A stretch of 54,067 nucleotides of DNA. Source: Bacteroidales bacterium. GTDB lineage: Bacteria; Bacteroidota; Bacteroidia; Bacteroidales; P3. The position numbers and the translations under genes are program-made. The DNA lies in assembly GCA_017960475.1 (NCBI GenBank), contig JAGCZH010000015.1:1-54067 (forward strand), written 5' to 3'. Each line of letters opens with the position of its first letter. The stretch's first letter is position 1. The notes below the pieces were generated by a model. That model was not told where the DNA came from, did not search any database, and worked only from the letters and a program-made list of their open reading frames with translations. This document shows, piece after piece, positions 7,229 through 16,504 of the stretch.

Positions 7229-8197
7229 TTATATTATCCCTTCGCGGAGTATGTCGTGGATATGGAGAACGCCGAGATAGTGTTGGTTGTCGTCAACGAC
7301 AACCAGTTGTGTTATTGAGTTGTTGCGCATAATGTCGAGAGCTTTGACGGCATACTGTTGCGGTGTCACCATCTTGGGCATCGGCGACATGATGTCGGCG
7401 GCAGTGATGCCATCGGTGTTCTCGTGACGTTTCATCATGCGGCGCAGGTCGCCGTCGCAAACTATGCCGACAATCTTCTCGCCGTCGACAACAACGGCGC
7501 AGCCTAGGCGTTTTGATGTCATTTCCAACACGGTCTCGCGGAGCGAGGTGGAAGGTTTCACAATGGGGCGTTCGTTTTGACGGTATAGGTCGTCGACATG
7601 AAGATATAGCTTTTTGCCCAGAGCTCCGCCAGGGTGGAAGCGCGCAAAATCGTTGGCGGTAAAGTTGCGGCATTCGATAAGAGCCACAGCGAGAGCGTCG
7701 CCCATGACAAGCTGCGCTGTGGTGGATGTTGTGGGAGCCAGATCGTTGGGACAGGCCTCATGCTCTACGCTGGTGTTGAGCACTATGTCGGACTGCTTGG
7801 CGAGGAAAGATTCGGTGTCGCCGACAATGGCGATAAGAGTGTTGCCGAAACCTTTCAGTAGCGGCACCAGCACCTTTATCTCAGGGGTGTTGCCACTTTT
7901 AGAGATACATATCACCACGTCGTCGTGTTGAACCATTCCCAGGTCGCCATGTATGGCGTCGGCGGCGTGCATAAAAAGGGCCGGAGTGCCTGTGGAATTG
8001 AAGGTGGAGACGATTTTGTTTGCTATGTTGGCACTCTTGCCTATGCCAGTGACCACGACTCTGCCTTTAGTCGAAAAAATTGTTTCAACAGCATGGACAA
8101 AAGCATCATCAATATATGAGGTGAGATTATCAATGGCTTTTTTTTCTTTTTCAATGACTTGAAAAGCAATCTCTTTGATATCTTGTGGTGTTTTCAA
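7229..8197 (-). CDS. kdsD: Arabinose-5-phosphate isomerase (KpsF/GutQ family)
   Basis: Interconverts ribulose-5-phosphate and arabinose-5-phosphate, the first step toward the KDO sugar of LPS. An N-terminal SIS domain (GRVVVTGIGKSANIA, ISKSGNTPE, and the HPGGALGKK substrate loop) is followed by two CBS domains to the C-terminus. I place the start at a TTG (8197) giving LKTPQDIKEI and 322 residues, the usual family length. An upstream in-frame start at 8269 would add 24 atypical residues and would overlap the recQ promoter at 8209-8239. KDO synthesis fits the many LPS genes in the window. Confidence 0.92.
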   Translation of the reverse strand: MKTPQDIKEIAFQVIEKEKKAIDNLTSYIDDAFVHAVETIFSTKGRVVVTGIGKSANIANKIVSTFNSTGTPALFMHAADAIHGDLGMVQHDDVVICISKSGNTPEIKVLVPLLKGFGNTLIAIVGDTESFLAKQSDIVLNTSVEHEACPNDLAPTTSTTAQLVMGDALAVALIECRNFTANDFARFHPGGALGKKLYLHVDDLYRQNERPIVKPSTSLRETVLEMTSKRLGCAVVVDGEKIVGIVCDGDLRRMMKRHENTDGITAADIMSPMPKMVTPQQYAVKALDIMRNNSITQLVVVDDNQHYLGVLHIHDILREGII

Positions 8198-8208
8198 TTC
8201 AAAATTTT

Positions 8209-8239
8209 TTTGCAGTTTGAATAAAAATATGTAACTTTG
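8209..8239 (+). promoter_or_regulatory. recQ promoter (Bacteroidota type)
   Basis: TTTG at 8209-8212, a 19-bp spacer, then TAACTTTG at 8232-8239 match the Bacteroidota sigma-ABfr -33/-7 consensus (TTTG, 19-21 bp, TAnnTTTG). Transcription would begin near 8246, about 45 nt before the recQ ATG. Its position argues against the longest reading of the divergent kdsD gene. Confidence 0.75.
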
Positions 8240-8289
8240 TAAAACAATACTACCTCTACTTAACGCCACTTTTGCAATAAAAGTATTTG

Positions 8290-10497
8290 ATGACCGACAT
8301 TAATCTACAACAAAAACTCAGAGAGATTTTCGGCTTTGACAGTTTCAAGGGCGACCAGGAGAAGATTATTCGCAGTATTCTCGATGGCAACGACACTTTT
8401 GTCATTATGCCTACAGGCGGCGGTAAATCGCTCTGCTATCAGTTGCCGGCAATGATACTTGACGGTACTACTATTGTAGTGTCGCCATTGATAGCGTTGA
8501 TGAAAAACCAGGTCGACGCGGTGCGATACACGTCGGGACACAATGCGGTGGCTCACTTCCTCAACTCCTCGCTCAACAAGCAACAAATCACAGAGGTGAA
8601 AGAGGACCTCCTTCGAGGAGGTACCAAATTGCTTTATGTGGCACCCGAGACTTTGTCGAAAGATGAGACGGTAGAGTTCTTGAAACAACTGAAGATAAGT
8701 TTCTTCGCCATTGACGAGGCACACTGTATATCCGAGTGGGGACATGATTTCAGACCCGAGTACCGTCGTCTGCGTAGTGCTATAATACAAATTAATGACA
8801 CCGTGCCACTGTTAACGTTGACGGCTTCGGCGACACCTAAGGTGCAGCAGGATATTATCCGCAACTTGCAGATGGAGGATGCGCAACTTTTCGTTTCGAG
8901 TTTCAACCGTCCCAATCTCTATTACGAGGTGCGTCCTAAGCCTGCCGACACATTGTCGTTGCACAAAGAGATCATCAAATTCATAAAAGAAAACTCGGGT
9001 AAGAGCGGTATTATTTATTGTCTCACCCGAAAAAGAGTTGAGCAGATCGCCGAACTGCTGGTCATTAATGGTATCAGAGCTTTGCCGTATCATGCCGGAC
9101 TCGATTCCAAAACACGCGCTGAAAACCAGGACAAGTTCTTGATGGAGGAGGTCGACGTCATCGTGGCGACCATAGCCTTCGGCATGGGTATTGACAAACC
9201 CGATGTGCGTTTTGTTATTCACTACGACATACCCAAAAGCCTTGAGGGATACTACCAAGAGACAGGTCGCGCCGGTCGCGACGGCGGAGAGGGGAAATGT
9301 ATAGCTTTCTATTCAGAGCATGATGTGGAGAGACTATACAAATTTTTCACCGACAAAAACATCACCGAGCAGGAGATGGCACGCCAGCTGGTGCAGGAGA
9401 TGGTATCTTATGCCGAAAGCTCCATGTGCCGCAGAATGAATATTCTGCGCTATTTCGGAGAGGACTACAACCAGCCTAATTGCGGATGCTGCGACAATTG
9501 TATACATCCTAAACCTCGTGTTGAGACCAAGGAGGAAATGGTGTATGTCCTTGAGACCATAATAGCCATGAAACAGGCTTTCAGGTCACAGGAGATTGTC
9601 GATGTCATTATGGGACGTTCCAACGCGCATACACGCACCTATAAACATCACCTCCTGGAGCAATTTGGCAAGGGCACAGACCGTGACGAGCTTTATTGGA
9701 AGGCAGTGATTCGCGCCGCTGTCATAGAAAAGCTGCTGGTCAAGGAGGTGGAACAGTTCGGGGTGCTTAAAATGACCCCCAACGGCTATCGTTATATCAA
9801 GTCGCCCTACACAATGATGATACCGTGCGACCACGATTACACCGGCACCGCCGTCGATGACGACGACGAGTTGGCTGTTGGTGGCGGCGGGTCGGCAGCA
9901 GGCGACGAGACTCTCTATACCCTGCTCAAAGGTCTGCTACGTGACATAGCCCAGAAAGAGAATCTTGCGCCATACGTTATCTTCGAGGACCGCTCGCTGA
10001 AGGATATGACAATACAATATCCTTGCACCATCGAGGAACTGAGCCGCTGCACTGGTGTCGGCATCGCCAAGGCTCAACGCAACGGACAGCCTTTTGTCGA
10101 CTTGATTAAACGTTATGTCGAGGAAAATGAGATAGAACGTCCACAGGATATTGTTGTGCGCTCGATGGTCAATAAGTCAGGTCTTAAAGTGTACATTATC
10201 AAGGCTATTGACCGCCAAATGCCTCTCGAGGACATAGCTCGCGGCAAAGGGTTGAACATGGATGAGCTTATCACGGAGATGGAACATATTCTTTCATCGG
10301 GCACAAAACTGAATATCAACTACGATATCGACGCCAACATAGAGCAGGAACATCAGGATGTGTTGATGGATTATTGGCATGACGCGGAGAGTGACTCTTT
10401 GGAAGAGGCCTACAAAGAATTTGAGGATGACCCCGACTATACACAGGAAGAGATAAGACTGATGAGAATAAAGTTTTTGACGACAGAAGGTTTCTGA
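8290..10497 (+). CDS. recQ: ATP-dependent DNA helicase RecQ
   Basis: A 3'-5' superfamily 2 helicase for recombination and replication-fork repair. Residues 42-47 TGGGKS are motif I, 142-145 DEAH motif II, followed by TLTASATP (motif III) and QETGRAGRDG (motif VI). Four zinc-binding cysteines (MCRRMNILRYFG ... NCGCCDNC, about 375-405) and a winged-helix RQC domain follow, then a Gly/Asp-rich linker and an HRDC-like domain (about 535-610). A further C-terminal extension of about 120 residues is common in Bacteroidota RecQ. I choose ATG 8290; a TTG lies directly before it. The gene has its own promoter at 8209-8239. Confidence 0.96.
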   Translation: MTDINLQQKLREIFGFDSFKGDQEKIIRSILDGNDTFVIMPTGGGKSLCYQLPAMILDGTTIVVSPLIALMKNQVDAVRYTSGHNAVAHFLNSSLNKQQITEVKEDLLRGGTKLLYVAPETLSKDETVEFLKQLKISFFAIDEAHCISEWGHDFRPEYRRLRSAIIQINDTVPLLTLTASATPKVQQDIIRNLQMEDAQLFVSSFNRPNLYYEVRPKPADTLSLHKEIIKFIKENSGKSGIIYCLTRKRVEQIAELLVINGIRALPYHAGLDSKTRAENQDKFLMEEVDVIVATIAFGMGIDKPDVRFVIHYDIPKSLEGYYQETGRAGRDGGEGKCIAFYSEHDVERLYKFFTDKNITEQEMARQLVQEMVSYAESSMCRRMNILRYFGEDYNQPNCGCCDNCIHPKPRVETKEEMVYVLETIIAMKQAFRSQEIVDVIMGRSNAHTRTYKHHLLEQFGKGTDRDELYWKAVIRAAVIEKLLVKEVEQFGVLKMTPNGYRYIKSPYTMMIPCDHDYTGTAVDDDDELAVGGGGSAAGDETLYTLLKGLLRDIAQKENLAPYVIFEDRSLKDMTIQYPCTIEELSRCTGVGIAKAQRNGQPFVDLIKRYVEENEIERPQDIVVRSMVNKSGLKVYIIKAIDRQMPLEDIARGKGLNMDELITEMEHILSSGTKLNINYDIDANIEQEHQDVLMDYWHDAESDSLEEAYKEFEDDPDYTQEEIRLMRIKFLTTEGF

Positions 10498-10615
10498 TGG
10501 CGAAAACTATTTGCAATACGATAGGGGGGGTATGTTTCGCGGTTCTTGATGTTTTTTATACTACTCACTTTAAACCATTAAAAAAAACTCTATATATAAA
10601 CAAAATCATCTTAAA

Positions 10616-11440
10616 ATGCGCGTACTTATTGCAAAAGACTACGACGAGATGTCAGTAGCGGCGGCAAATTATGTTGCCAAAAAAATCAACGACTTTAAAC
10701 CCACCGAAGAGCATCCCTTTGTTTTAGGCTGTCCTACAGGCAGCTCGCCACTTGGGCTATACAGCCATTTGGCTAAGCTGAACCAAAAGGGTCTCGTAAG
10801 TTTTAAGAATGTCGTCACGTTCAACATGGACGAATATGTGGGATTGCCCGAAGAGCATCCCGAAAGCTACCACAGCTTCATGTGGACAAACTTTTTCAAC
10901 CACATTGACATTAAAAAGGAGAATGTGCACATTCTCAATGGTAACGCCCCTGACCTCATGGCAGAGTGTAACCATTATGAGGAAATGATCGCCGAGGCTG
11001 GCGGAATAGACCTCTTCATGGGCGGTGTGGGCCCTGACGGTCATATCGCTTTCAACGAGCCCGGTAGCAGCCTCGCCAGTCGCACGAGAATCAAGACTCT
11101 CACCACCGACACCATACAGGCCAACTGCCGTTTCTTCGACAACGATGTCACCAAGGTTCCCAAACAGGCTCTCACAGTAGGCGTGGGTACTGTCATGGAT
11201 GCACGCGAGGTGCTGATACTTTGCAACGGCCCTAAGAAAGCCCGTGCCCTGCACCACATGATTGAAAACGGCGTCAACCACATGTGGACCTCCAGTATGT
11301 TGCAAATGCACCAGCATGGCACTGTGTTCTGCGATGAAGAGGCCACTGTGGAACTCAAGATGAGCACCTACGAATACTTCAAGGACAAACAGAGAATAGA
11401 GAAGACTATTGATCGCTTCTTGAACTACTATACACTCTAG
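10616..11440 (+). CDS. nagB: Glucosamine-6-phosphate deaminase NagB
   Basis: Converts glucosamine-6-phosphate to fructose-6-phosphate and ammonia, feeding amino sugars into glycolysis. The 274-residue protein has the family landmarks: [13 protein letters not shown] phosphate loop, [10 protein letters not shown] with the catalytic aspartate, and [17 protein letters not shown] with the Asp-x-His pair and the catalytic glutamate. The length is close to the hexameric, allosteric E. coli type. It starts about 120 nt after recQ and ends only 4 nt before the DUF4954 gene, so these two are almost certainly co-transcribed. N-acetylglucosamine from host mucin or peptidoglycan is a likely source. Confidence 0.96.
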   Translation: MRVLIAKDYDEMSVAAANYVAKKINDFKPTEEHPFVLGCPTGSSPLGLYSHLAKLNQKGLVSFKNVVTFNMDEYVGLPEEHPESYHSFMWTNFFNHIDIKKENVHILNGNAPDLMAECNHYEEMIAEAGGIDLFMGGVGPDGHIAFNEPGSSLASRTRIKTLTTDTIQANCRFFDNDVTKVPKQALTVGVGTVMDAREVLILCNGPKKARALHHMIENGVNHMWTSSMLQMHQHGTVFCDEEATVELKMSTYEYFKDKQRIEKTIDRFLNYYTL

Positions 11441-11444
11441 AAGG

Positions 11445-13241
11445 ATGGACAAGGAATATCGTAAACTCAGCGAAAGCGAGATAGAATTGTTATGCAAGCA
11501 AGGCAACAGCGCCGATGATTGGTCTATGGTGCTGGTCGCTGAACCTTTCGAGGCCTCTTGTTTATTCAATAACTATTTCGGAGGTAGAGTGTTGATAGGC
11601 GCCGTATGCCATGGCATCATCGCCGACGGCGACCTTCAACTGCAGGAAGGCATAAGTGGATCATTGCTCCGCAATTGCCAGATCGGAAGCCATTGCGCAA
11701 TCCATAACGTGCGCTATTTGTCGGGTTACACCATTGGTAACTATTGTCTGCTTTTCAACATCGACGAGATGACCGCTGGTGCCGAGCATATTTGGATGGA
11801 GCCTATGAACGAGAATGGCGGACGCCGCATTATGCCGTTTAATGGTATGACTGTGGGCGATGCCTACCTTTGGGCTCGCTTCCGCGGCGAGGAGGCTCTG
11901 ATGAACCGTCTCGAGTCGATGACTATCGACAAACTCAACACCCCGGAGGGATCGCAGTCTTGCATAGGGGATTATTGCGTTATCAAGAACACGAAGCGTA
12001 TCCACAATGTCGCAATCAACTCATCCAAGGAGGATCCCAGCCGTGTCGAGGAGTGTATCATGCTCGGCGACGGAGTGATAGGTTATGGCTGTAAACTTGA
12101 ATACGGTGTTATAGCCCAACGTTTCCTGCTTGGAGAACATGTGACTCTGGAATATGCTTTGCGTCTCAACGATTCGGTGGTTGGTGACAACTCCACGTTG
12201 GCACGCTGCGAGGTGGGTTGCAGCATTATCTTCCCTGCCCATGAGCAACACCACAACAACTCGTTCCTCATTGCCGCCTTGGTTATGGGGCAGAGCAATG
12301 TCGCCGCCGGCGGCACTTTGGGCAGCAACCACAACAGCCGCACCGCCGACAACGAGCTTTCGGCTGGTCGAGGCTTCTGGCCAGGACTTTGTGTCAGCTT
12401 GAAACATAGCAGCCGCTTCGCATCCTATTGCCTTTTGGCAAAAGCTGACTATCCTTCGGAACTCAACATCACGCTGCCTTTTGCGCTGGTCAACAACAAC
12501 GTCTCCAAAAACTGTCTCGAGGTTATGCCTGCCTATTGGTGGATGTACAACATGTATGCCATGGATCGCAACAGCCGCAAGTTCGCGGCTCGTGACAAAC
12601 GCGTATATAAGGCTCAGCATGTGGAATTTGACAACCTTGCTCCTGACACCGCCGAGGAAATCATCATTGCACGTGACCTTTTGCATATCTGGACAGAAGA
12701 GTCTTATCGTGAGGGACGTCCCGAAATTGAGGCTCACGGCATGGAAAAAGGTAAACGCAAAACGGTTATTCTTAAAGCCGGTGAGGGCTACAATGCCTAT
12801 CGCGACATGCTGGTATACTATGCCATGAAGACTCTGGAACCTATTGGTGACGACGTCGTCATTCTGCCTTGGCAGGGTGAACGTGTCACTAACTGGGTTA
12901 ATATTGGTGGACAACTGGTAGCAGAGAGTGACCTAAAACAACTAATCGCTGATGTCGCATCAGGGAGACTCGACAGTTGGGACGCTATTCACGAACGTTT
13001 CGACGCCCTTTGGGACGCATATCCGCAGCAGAAAGCTCGTCACGCCTATCAGGTTCTTTGCCATTTGTCGCAGAAACGCTCAATTGACAGCGATGAATGG
13101 AATATGTACAAGGCGGAATATCAGCGCATTCAGCAGTATGTGGCTGACCAAAAGCTCTTGTCACGCAAAAAAGACGAAGAAAATGATTACCGCAACGCCA
13201 CCTATTGGAATGACGCCGAACGTAATGCGGTACTCTCATAA
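11445..13241 (+). CDS. DUF4954 protein with left-handed beta-helix repeats
   Basis: A 598-residue protein matching the Bacteroidota family DUF4954, of unknown function. Hexapeptide-like turns are visible at about 45-100 (GVLIGAV..., IGSHCAIHNV, IGNYCLLFNI) and at about 165-245 (IGDYCVIKNT, LGDGVIGYGCKLEYGVI, LNDSVVGDNSTL), as in sugar nucleotidyl- and acyltransferases. A conserved middle section (SFLIAALVMGQSNVAAGGTLGSNHNSR) resembles acyltransferase-type ends of a beta helix, and the last ~150 residues are helical and charged. There is no signal peptide. The 4-nt gap to nagB suggests a role in amino-sugar metabolism, but this is inference; no catalytic residue can be named. Confidence 0.8.
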   Translation: MDKEYRKLSESEIELLCKQGNSADDWSMVLVAEPFEASCLFNNYFGGRVLIGAVCHGIIADGDLQLQEGISGSLLRNCQIGSHCAIHNVRYLSGYTIGNYCLLFNIDEMTAGAEHIWMEPMNENGGRRIMPFNGMTVGDAYLWARFRGEEALMNRLESMTIDKLNTPEGSQSCIGDYCVIKNTKRIHNVAINSSKEDPSRVEECIMLGDGVIGYGCKLEYGVIAQRFLLGEHVTLEYALRLNDSVVGDNSTLARCEVGCSIIFPAHEQHHNNSFLIAALVMGQSNVAAGGTLGSNHNSRTADNELSAGRGFWPGLCVSLKHSSRFASYCLLAKADYPSELNITLPFALVNNNVSKNCLEVMPAYWWMYNMYAMDRNSRKFAARDKRVYKAQHVEFDNLAPDTAEEIIIARDLLHIWTEESYREGRPEIEAHGMEKGKRKTVILKAGEGYNAYRDMLVYYAMKTLEPIGDDVVILPWQGERVTNWVNIGGQLVAESDLKQLIADVASGRLDSWDAIHERFDALWDAYPQQKARHAYQVLCHLSQKRSIDSDEWNMYKAEYQRIQQYVADQKLLSRKKDEENDYRNATYWNDAERNAVLS

Positions 13242-13265
13242 TTGAGTTTTTAAACATAAAAGCGG

Positions 13266-13299
13266 GAACGGAGAGTGGAAATACATCCACTCTCCGTTC
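13266..13299. terminator. Bidirectional terminator between DUF4954 and the LytTR regulator
   Basis: GAACGGAGAGTGGA (13266-13279) and TCCACTCTCCGTTC (13286-13299) pair perfectly over 14 bp around a 6-nt loop. T-rich sequence follows on both strands (TTAGTTTTC on plus, TTTTATG on minus). It separates two convergent genes. Confidence 0.9.
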
Positions 13300-13325
13300 T
13301 TAGTTTTCTATTCAGGGAGTTACTC

Positions 13326-14084
13326 TCAATTAGTGTACCAATCTTTGAATTCGGCGACACGAGCACGTGAGACGATGACCTTTTCGGGGGTTGCTACATT
13401 GAGGTTGACATGCAGTTTGCTCAGTGGCCACAGGGTTATGTCGCTCACAGCAGAGTGGGCTATGATATACTGACGGTTGGCACGGAAAAATTTTATAGGG
13501 TCCAGTTGAGTGAAAATGGTGTCGAGGGGTTTGTCAAGAGCGTGACTCTGACCATTGAAGGTGACAGCGCGGGATATTTTATCGTCAAGATAAATGTAGG
13601 CTATGTCGTTGACATTGAGAGGCACCAGTTTGTCAAGCACTGGGATGAGGAAATAAGATTTGTAGCGGGGTTTCTTTATTGTCTCTATCAGAGCGTTAAG
13701 GTTTTCGGAATTGTTTTTGGACGCCTTGCCCTCCAACGTGTGGTATTTCTGCATGGCGCGGGTCAGGTCCTCCTTGTTGATGGGTTTCAGCAGATAGTCA
13801 ATGCTGTTGACCTTGAAAGCGTCGAGAGCATATTGGTCGTAGGCGGTAGTGAAAATGATGGGAGCCGTTATAGTGACAGAATCGAAGATGCTGAAGGAGA
13901 GTCCGTCGGCGAGATGGATATCCATAAAGACAATATCGATAGCGTTGTCGGTCGAGAAGAATTCTATGCTTTCCTCCACCGATTGCAGTTTGGCAACGAC
14001 GTTGATGCCAGGGGAGGTCTCATGAAGCAGACGTTCTAGATTCTGTGCTGCAATCTGTTCATCTTCAATGATAACTGCGTTCAT
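13326..14084 (-). CDS. LytTR-family response regulator
   Basis: A 252-residue DNA-binding response regulator. The receiver domain (1-120) has the acidic pocket IIEDE (residues 7-9), the phospho-acceptor Asp55 in FMDIHLADG, and the conserved threonine and lysine in FTTAYDQYAL and YLLKPINKE. The C-terminal LytTR domain (about 150-250) binds DNA, with IAYIYLDDKISRAVT and FRANRQYIIAHSAV typical of the family. It lies 16 nt downstream of its cognate LytS-type kinase and ends the efflux operon, so it most likely controls the transporter genes upstream of it. Confidence 0.93.
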   Translation of the reverse strand: MNAVIIEDEQIAAQNLERLLHETSPGINVVAKLQSVEESIEFFSTDNAIDIVFMDIHLADGLSFSIFDSVTITAPIIFTTAYDQYALDAFKVNSIDYLLKPINKEDLTRAMQKYHTLEGKASKNNSENLNALIETIKKPRYKSYFLIPVLDKLVPLNVNDIAYIYLDDKISRAVTFNGQSHALDKPLDTIFTQLDPIKFFRANRQYIIAHSAVSDITLWPLSKLHVNLNVATPEKVIVSRARVAEFKDWYTN

Positions 14085-14100
14085 ATTGTATAGTATGGGT

Positions 14101-15216
14101 TTATTCTGTTATTTTTTGCTTAAGAGTTTTCGCCTCCCTTTTATCCACAGTGTCTAACTTTTCAATGATTGCCGCTGTCTCGACAGGGGAGAGGAGAGGC
14201 ACTTCGACCGAGAAAATATTGTTCTGGTTTCTGATGGAGATGTTGCGGCCAGACAGCAGCTGATAGCGTTTCGACATATTTGCCAAGCCAAGACCGCAGC
14301 TTTGTTCAGATTCATTCTTCGGTTGAATAACATTGCTGATGCAAACGGAATTGTTTTCAGTGGTCTCGATTCTGATTGTGAGAGGATGACGGTCACTGAC
14401 GACATTGTGTTTGATGGCGTTCTCTATCAGAAGCTGTATACTTACAGGCACTATGTGGTTTTTTGTCAGTCCGGGATTGATGTTTTTTTCGATAGTGAGG
14501 TTTTTGCCATAACGAATGAGCATCATTTGAGAGTATGAGTCAACGAAACGCAACTCGTCGTCGAGAGTTACTAACCGCTTGCCCTGCATGATGTAGCGGT
14601 AGGTTGAGGCCAGCTGAAGCAGATAACGTTGAGCCTTTTCGTCGTCGGTCCCTATAAGTCCGCTCAGAGTGTTCAGGGAGTTGAACAGAAAGTGAGGATC
14701 CATTTGGTTTTCGAGAGCCTCGTATTTGACAAGAATGTTCTCGGTCTCAAGCTGCTCTTTCTCGAGTTTCAACTCCAGCCGTCGTGAGACATTGAAGGTA
14801 AGTATGGATATCACTATTGCGGCTATAGCCACAAGAAGGTCGCGCATAAGAAGCACACTGTTGTTGATGGTGGCGAGGTGGCTGTCGTAGATGATGTGCT
14901 GTATCCAATTAGATAAAGCTGAAAAGACAATGGCGATCACCAAAGAGCCTACAAAGTAAAGAATATACTTCGCTGCCAAAGAGAAACTCCGTTTAATGAT
15001 GTAAAAGATATAGATTAGAATGAGAAAGAGTAATAGAGTGTTGGAGGCCAGCGAGTAGATGATATGATATCCTTCGTCTAGTGTCCAGTCTTTGTTGACA
15101 TGTGCCATAGAGGCAATGGCGGTAAGCACGATGCCTCCCACTATCGATATCCAAAGCGCGCTGCGGGTGCTAAAAGTATGATGCTCGCGAAAATTATGGT
15201 TGATAAGTTTAGGCAT
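14101..15216 (-). CDS. LytS-type sensor histidine kinase
   Basis: A 371-residue inner-membrane kinase. The N-terminal half holds four hydrophobic segments (about 20-36, 57-75, 85-104, 122-142), followed by a coiled-coil linker and the His_kinase domain with phospho-acceptor His175 in MDPHFLFNSLNTLSG. The ATP-binding part has the N box LLIENAIKHN and the G box GLGLANMSKRY. There is no large periplasmic sensor domain, so it probably senses a membrane signal. It is located directly between the ABC permeases (40-nt gap) and the response regulator (16-nt gap). Confidence 0.92.
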   Translation of the reverse strand: MPKLINHNFREHHTFSTRSALWISIVGGIVLTAIASMAHVNKDWTLDEGYHIIYSLASNTLLLFLILIYIFYIIKRSFSLAAKYILYFVGSLVIAIVFSALSNWIQHIIYDSHLATINNSVLLMRDLLVAIAAIVISILTFNVSRRLELKLEKEQLETENILVKYEALENQMDPHFLFNSLNTLSGLIGTDDEKAQRYLLQLASTYRYIMQGKRLVTLDDELRFVDSYSQMMLIRYGKNLTIEKNINPGLTKNHIVPVSIQLLIENAIKHNVVSDRHPLTIRIETTENNSVCISNVIQPKNESEQSCGLGLANMSKRYQLLSGRNISIRNQNNIFSVEVPLLSPVETAAIIEKLDTVDKREAKTLKQKITE

Positions 15217-15256
15217 ATTATTAAAGGCAAAAGGAATAATAATTGGAACCTTTTAA

Positions 15257-16504
15257 TTATTGTTTGCTATTGTTATCCAAGGCTGTGGCTATTATAGTTT
15301 TGCGGATTTTGTGGATGCTATTGGAACGGCGGTGTCGCATAAAGTTTTGAAGGTATATTGAAAGACATGACGTGAGAAAATAGATGCCAACCTGAAGCCA
15401 AAGGATAAGATACTCATGGTTGACACTTGACATTCCCGCCCCCATCGAGGAGAGTTTCACAAAACCTTGCACTCCTGGTGTCGACGGGAACAGATAACTG
15501 AAGTAGAGCCAAAAGCGAGGCATGCTCGACTGTGGCCACACCATGCCGGTGAGAAAATAGAGTATTACGCTGAAAAAGACAAAGCATAGCATGGGCGAAA
15601 TCTTCTGTCTTACCAGCAAGTGTCCAACAGTCATGGCGAAAAAGACCACGGCAAGTATGAAAGGCAGAAGGAACATGAGAATAGTGTAGAGGTTGCCCAG
15701 CTGGGGCAAGTGGAACCAACGAGGTATAAACCAAAGATCGAGCAGAGTCAGAGGTATGTATATGAGTATGTAGCATAGTGAGCGGCCTATAAGGACACGA
15801 TAAATACTGCGTGTGCGCAGATGGGCAGGAATGTAACTTAGTGAGCGTCGGTTTTCGTTGGCGTCGCCACAGAGAATGCAGATACCGAGGAATAGAGTTT
15901 GATGTATGACCAGCATAAGCAGCCCAGGGAGGAAGAAACTGCCGTATCCACCAGAGGGGTTGAAGAGAGTGGTGTTTTCGAGTACTACAGGTTGCATCTG
16001 GATTGTCGCCTCTTCGGTGCCTAGGCCGGCGGCCTCAAAGCGCTCCATCTCTATGGTGTGCATTTCATCTATAAGTACGCTGTTGCCACCAGTCAGAGCC
16101 GCTTTATAATAGTAGAAAGAGCTCATGTCACCAAACACTACGACGCGCGCTGTCTCGAGGGAGGCAAGACGTGTCGAGAAATCTTTGGGGAAATAGAATA
16201 TCGAGCGGACTTCGTGGTTTTTGAACAGCCGTTGTGCCTCTTCCATGGAATGACACCGGTAAACTACAGATAATTCAGGCGTCGCGTCAAGTTTGTGTAT
16301 GAAGCGTTTGCTTTCGGCGCACACCGCCTCGTCGACGACGGCGACGGGAAGATTCTCGACATTCTCGTTGCTGTAGATAAAGCTGAAGAGCAGAGGATAG
16401 ACAATGGGGGCCAGAAAGAAAATAACGAGCACCATGCTGTCGCTGAAAACGCGTCGCACCTCAATGCTGAGCACTGTCCATATATCATGCAGGTACTTTA
16501 TCAT
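15257..16504 (-). CDS. ABC-2 type transporter permease, second copy
   Basis: A 415-residue permease of the ABC2_membrane_3 type: one N-terminal helix (about 18-40), a large extracytoplasmic domain (about 45-185), then five or six membrane helices from about 190 on. Such permeases belong to YbhS/YbhR- or YhhJ-like exporters that work with an HlyD-type adaptor and TolC. Its ATG overlaps the end of the upstream permease by four bases (ATGA), which implies coupled translation and a heterodimer. No ATP-binding subunit is encoded in the unit. Confidence 0.9.
   Translation of the reverse strand: MIKYLHDIWTVLSIEVRRVFSDSMVLVIFFLAPIVYPLLFSFIYSNENVENLPVAVVDEAVCAESKRFIHKLDATPELSVVYRCHSMEEAQRLFKNHEVRSIFYFPKDFSTRLASLETARVVVFGDMSSFYYYKAALTGGNSVLIDEMHTIEMERFEAAGLGTEEATIQMQPVVLENTTLFNPSGGYGSFFLPGLLMLVIHQTLFLGICILCGDANENRRSLSYIPAHLRTRSIYRVLIGRSLCYILIYIPLTLLDLWFIPRWFHLPQLGNLYTILMFLLPFILAVVFFAMTVGHLLVRQKISPMLCFVFFSVILYFLTGMVWPQSSMPRFWLYFSYLFPSTPGVQGFVKLSSMGAGMSSVNHEYLILWLQVGIYFLTSCLSIYLQNFMRHRRSNSIHKIRKTIIATALDNNSKQ

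Noticed and set aside
9860..9910. Glycine/aspartate-rich low-complexity stretch in recQ
   Set aside because: It is best explained as a flexible linker between the RQC and HRDC domains, not as a repeat or frameshift.
10510..10538. Possible nagB promoter (TTTG, 17 bp, TATGTTTC)
   Set aside because: The -7 box has a mismatch and the spacing is short; not strong enough to annotate.
10757..11569. A 270-codon minus-strand open frame opposite nagB
   Set aside because: NagB motifs are clear on the plus strand; the antisense frame has no domain or promoter.
12021..12914. A 297-codon minus-strand open frame opposite the DUF4954 gene
   Set aside because: It is fully antisense to a family-matching gene, has no recognisable domain and shows the odd composition of a shadow frame.
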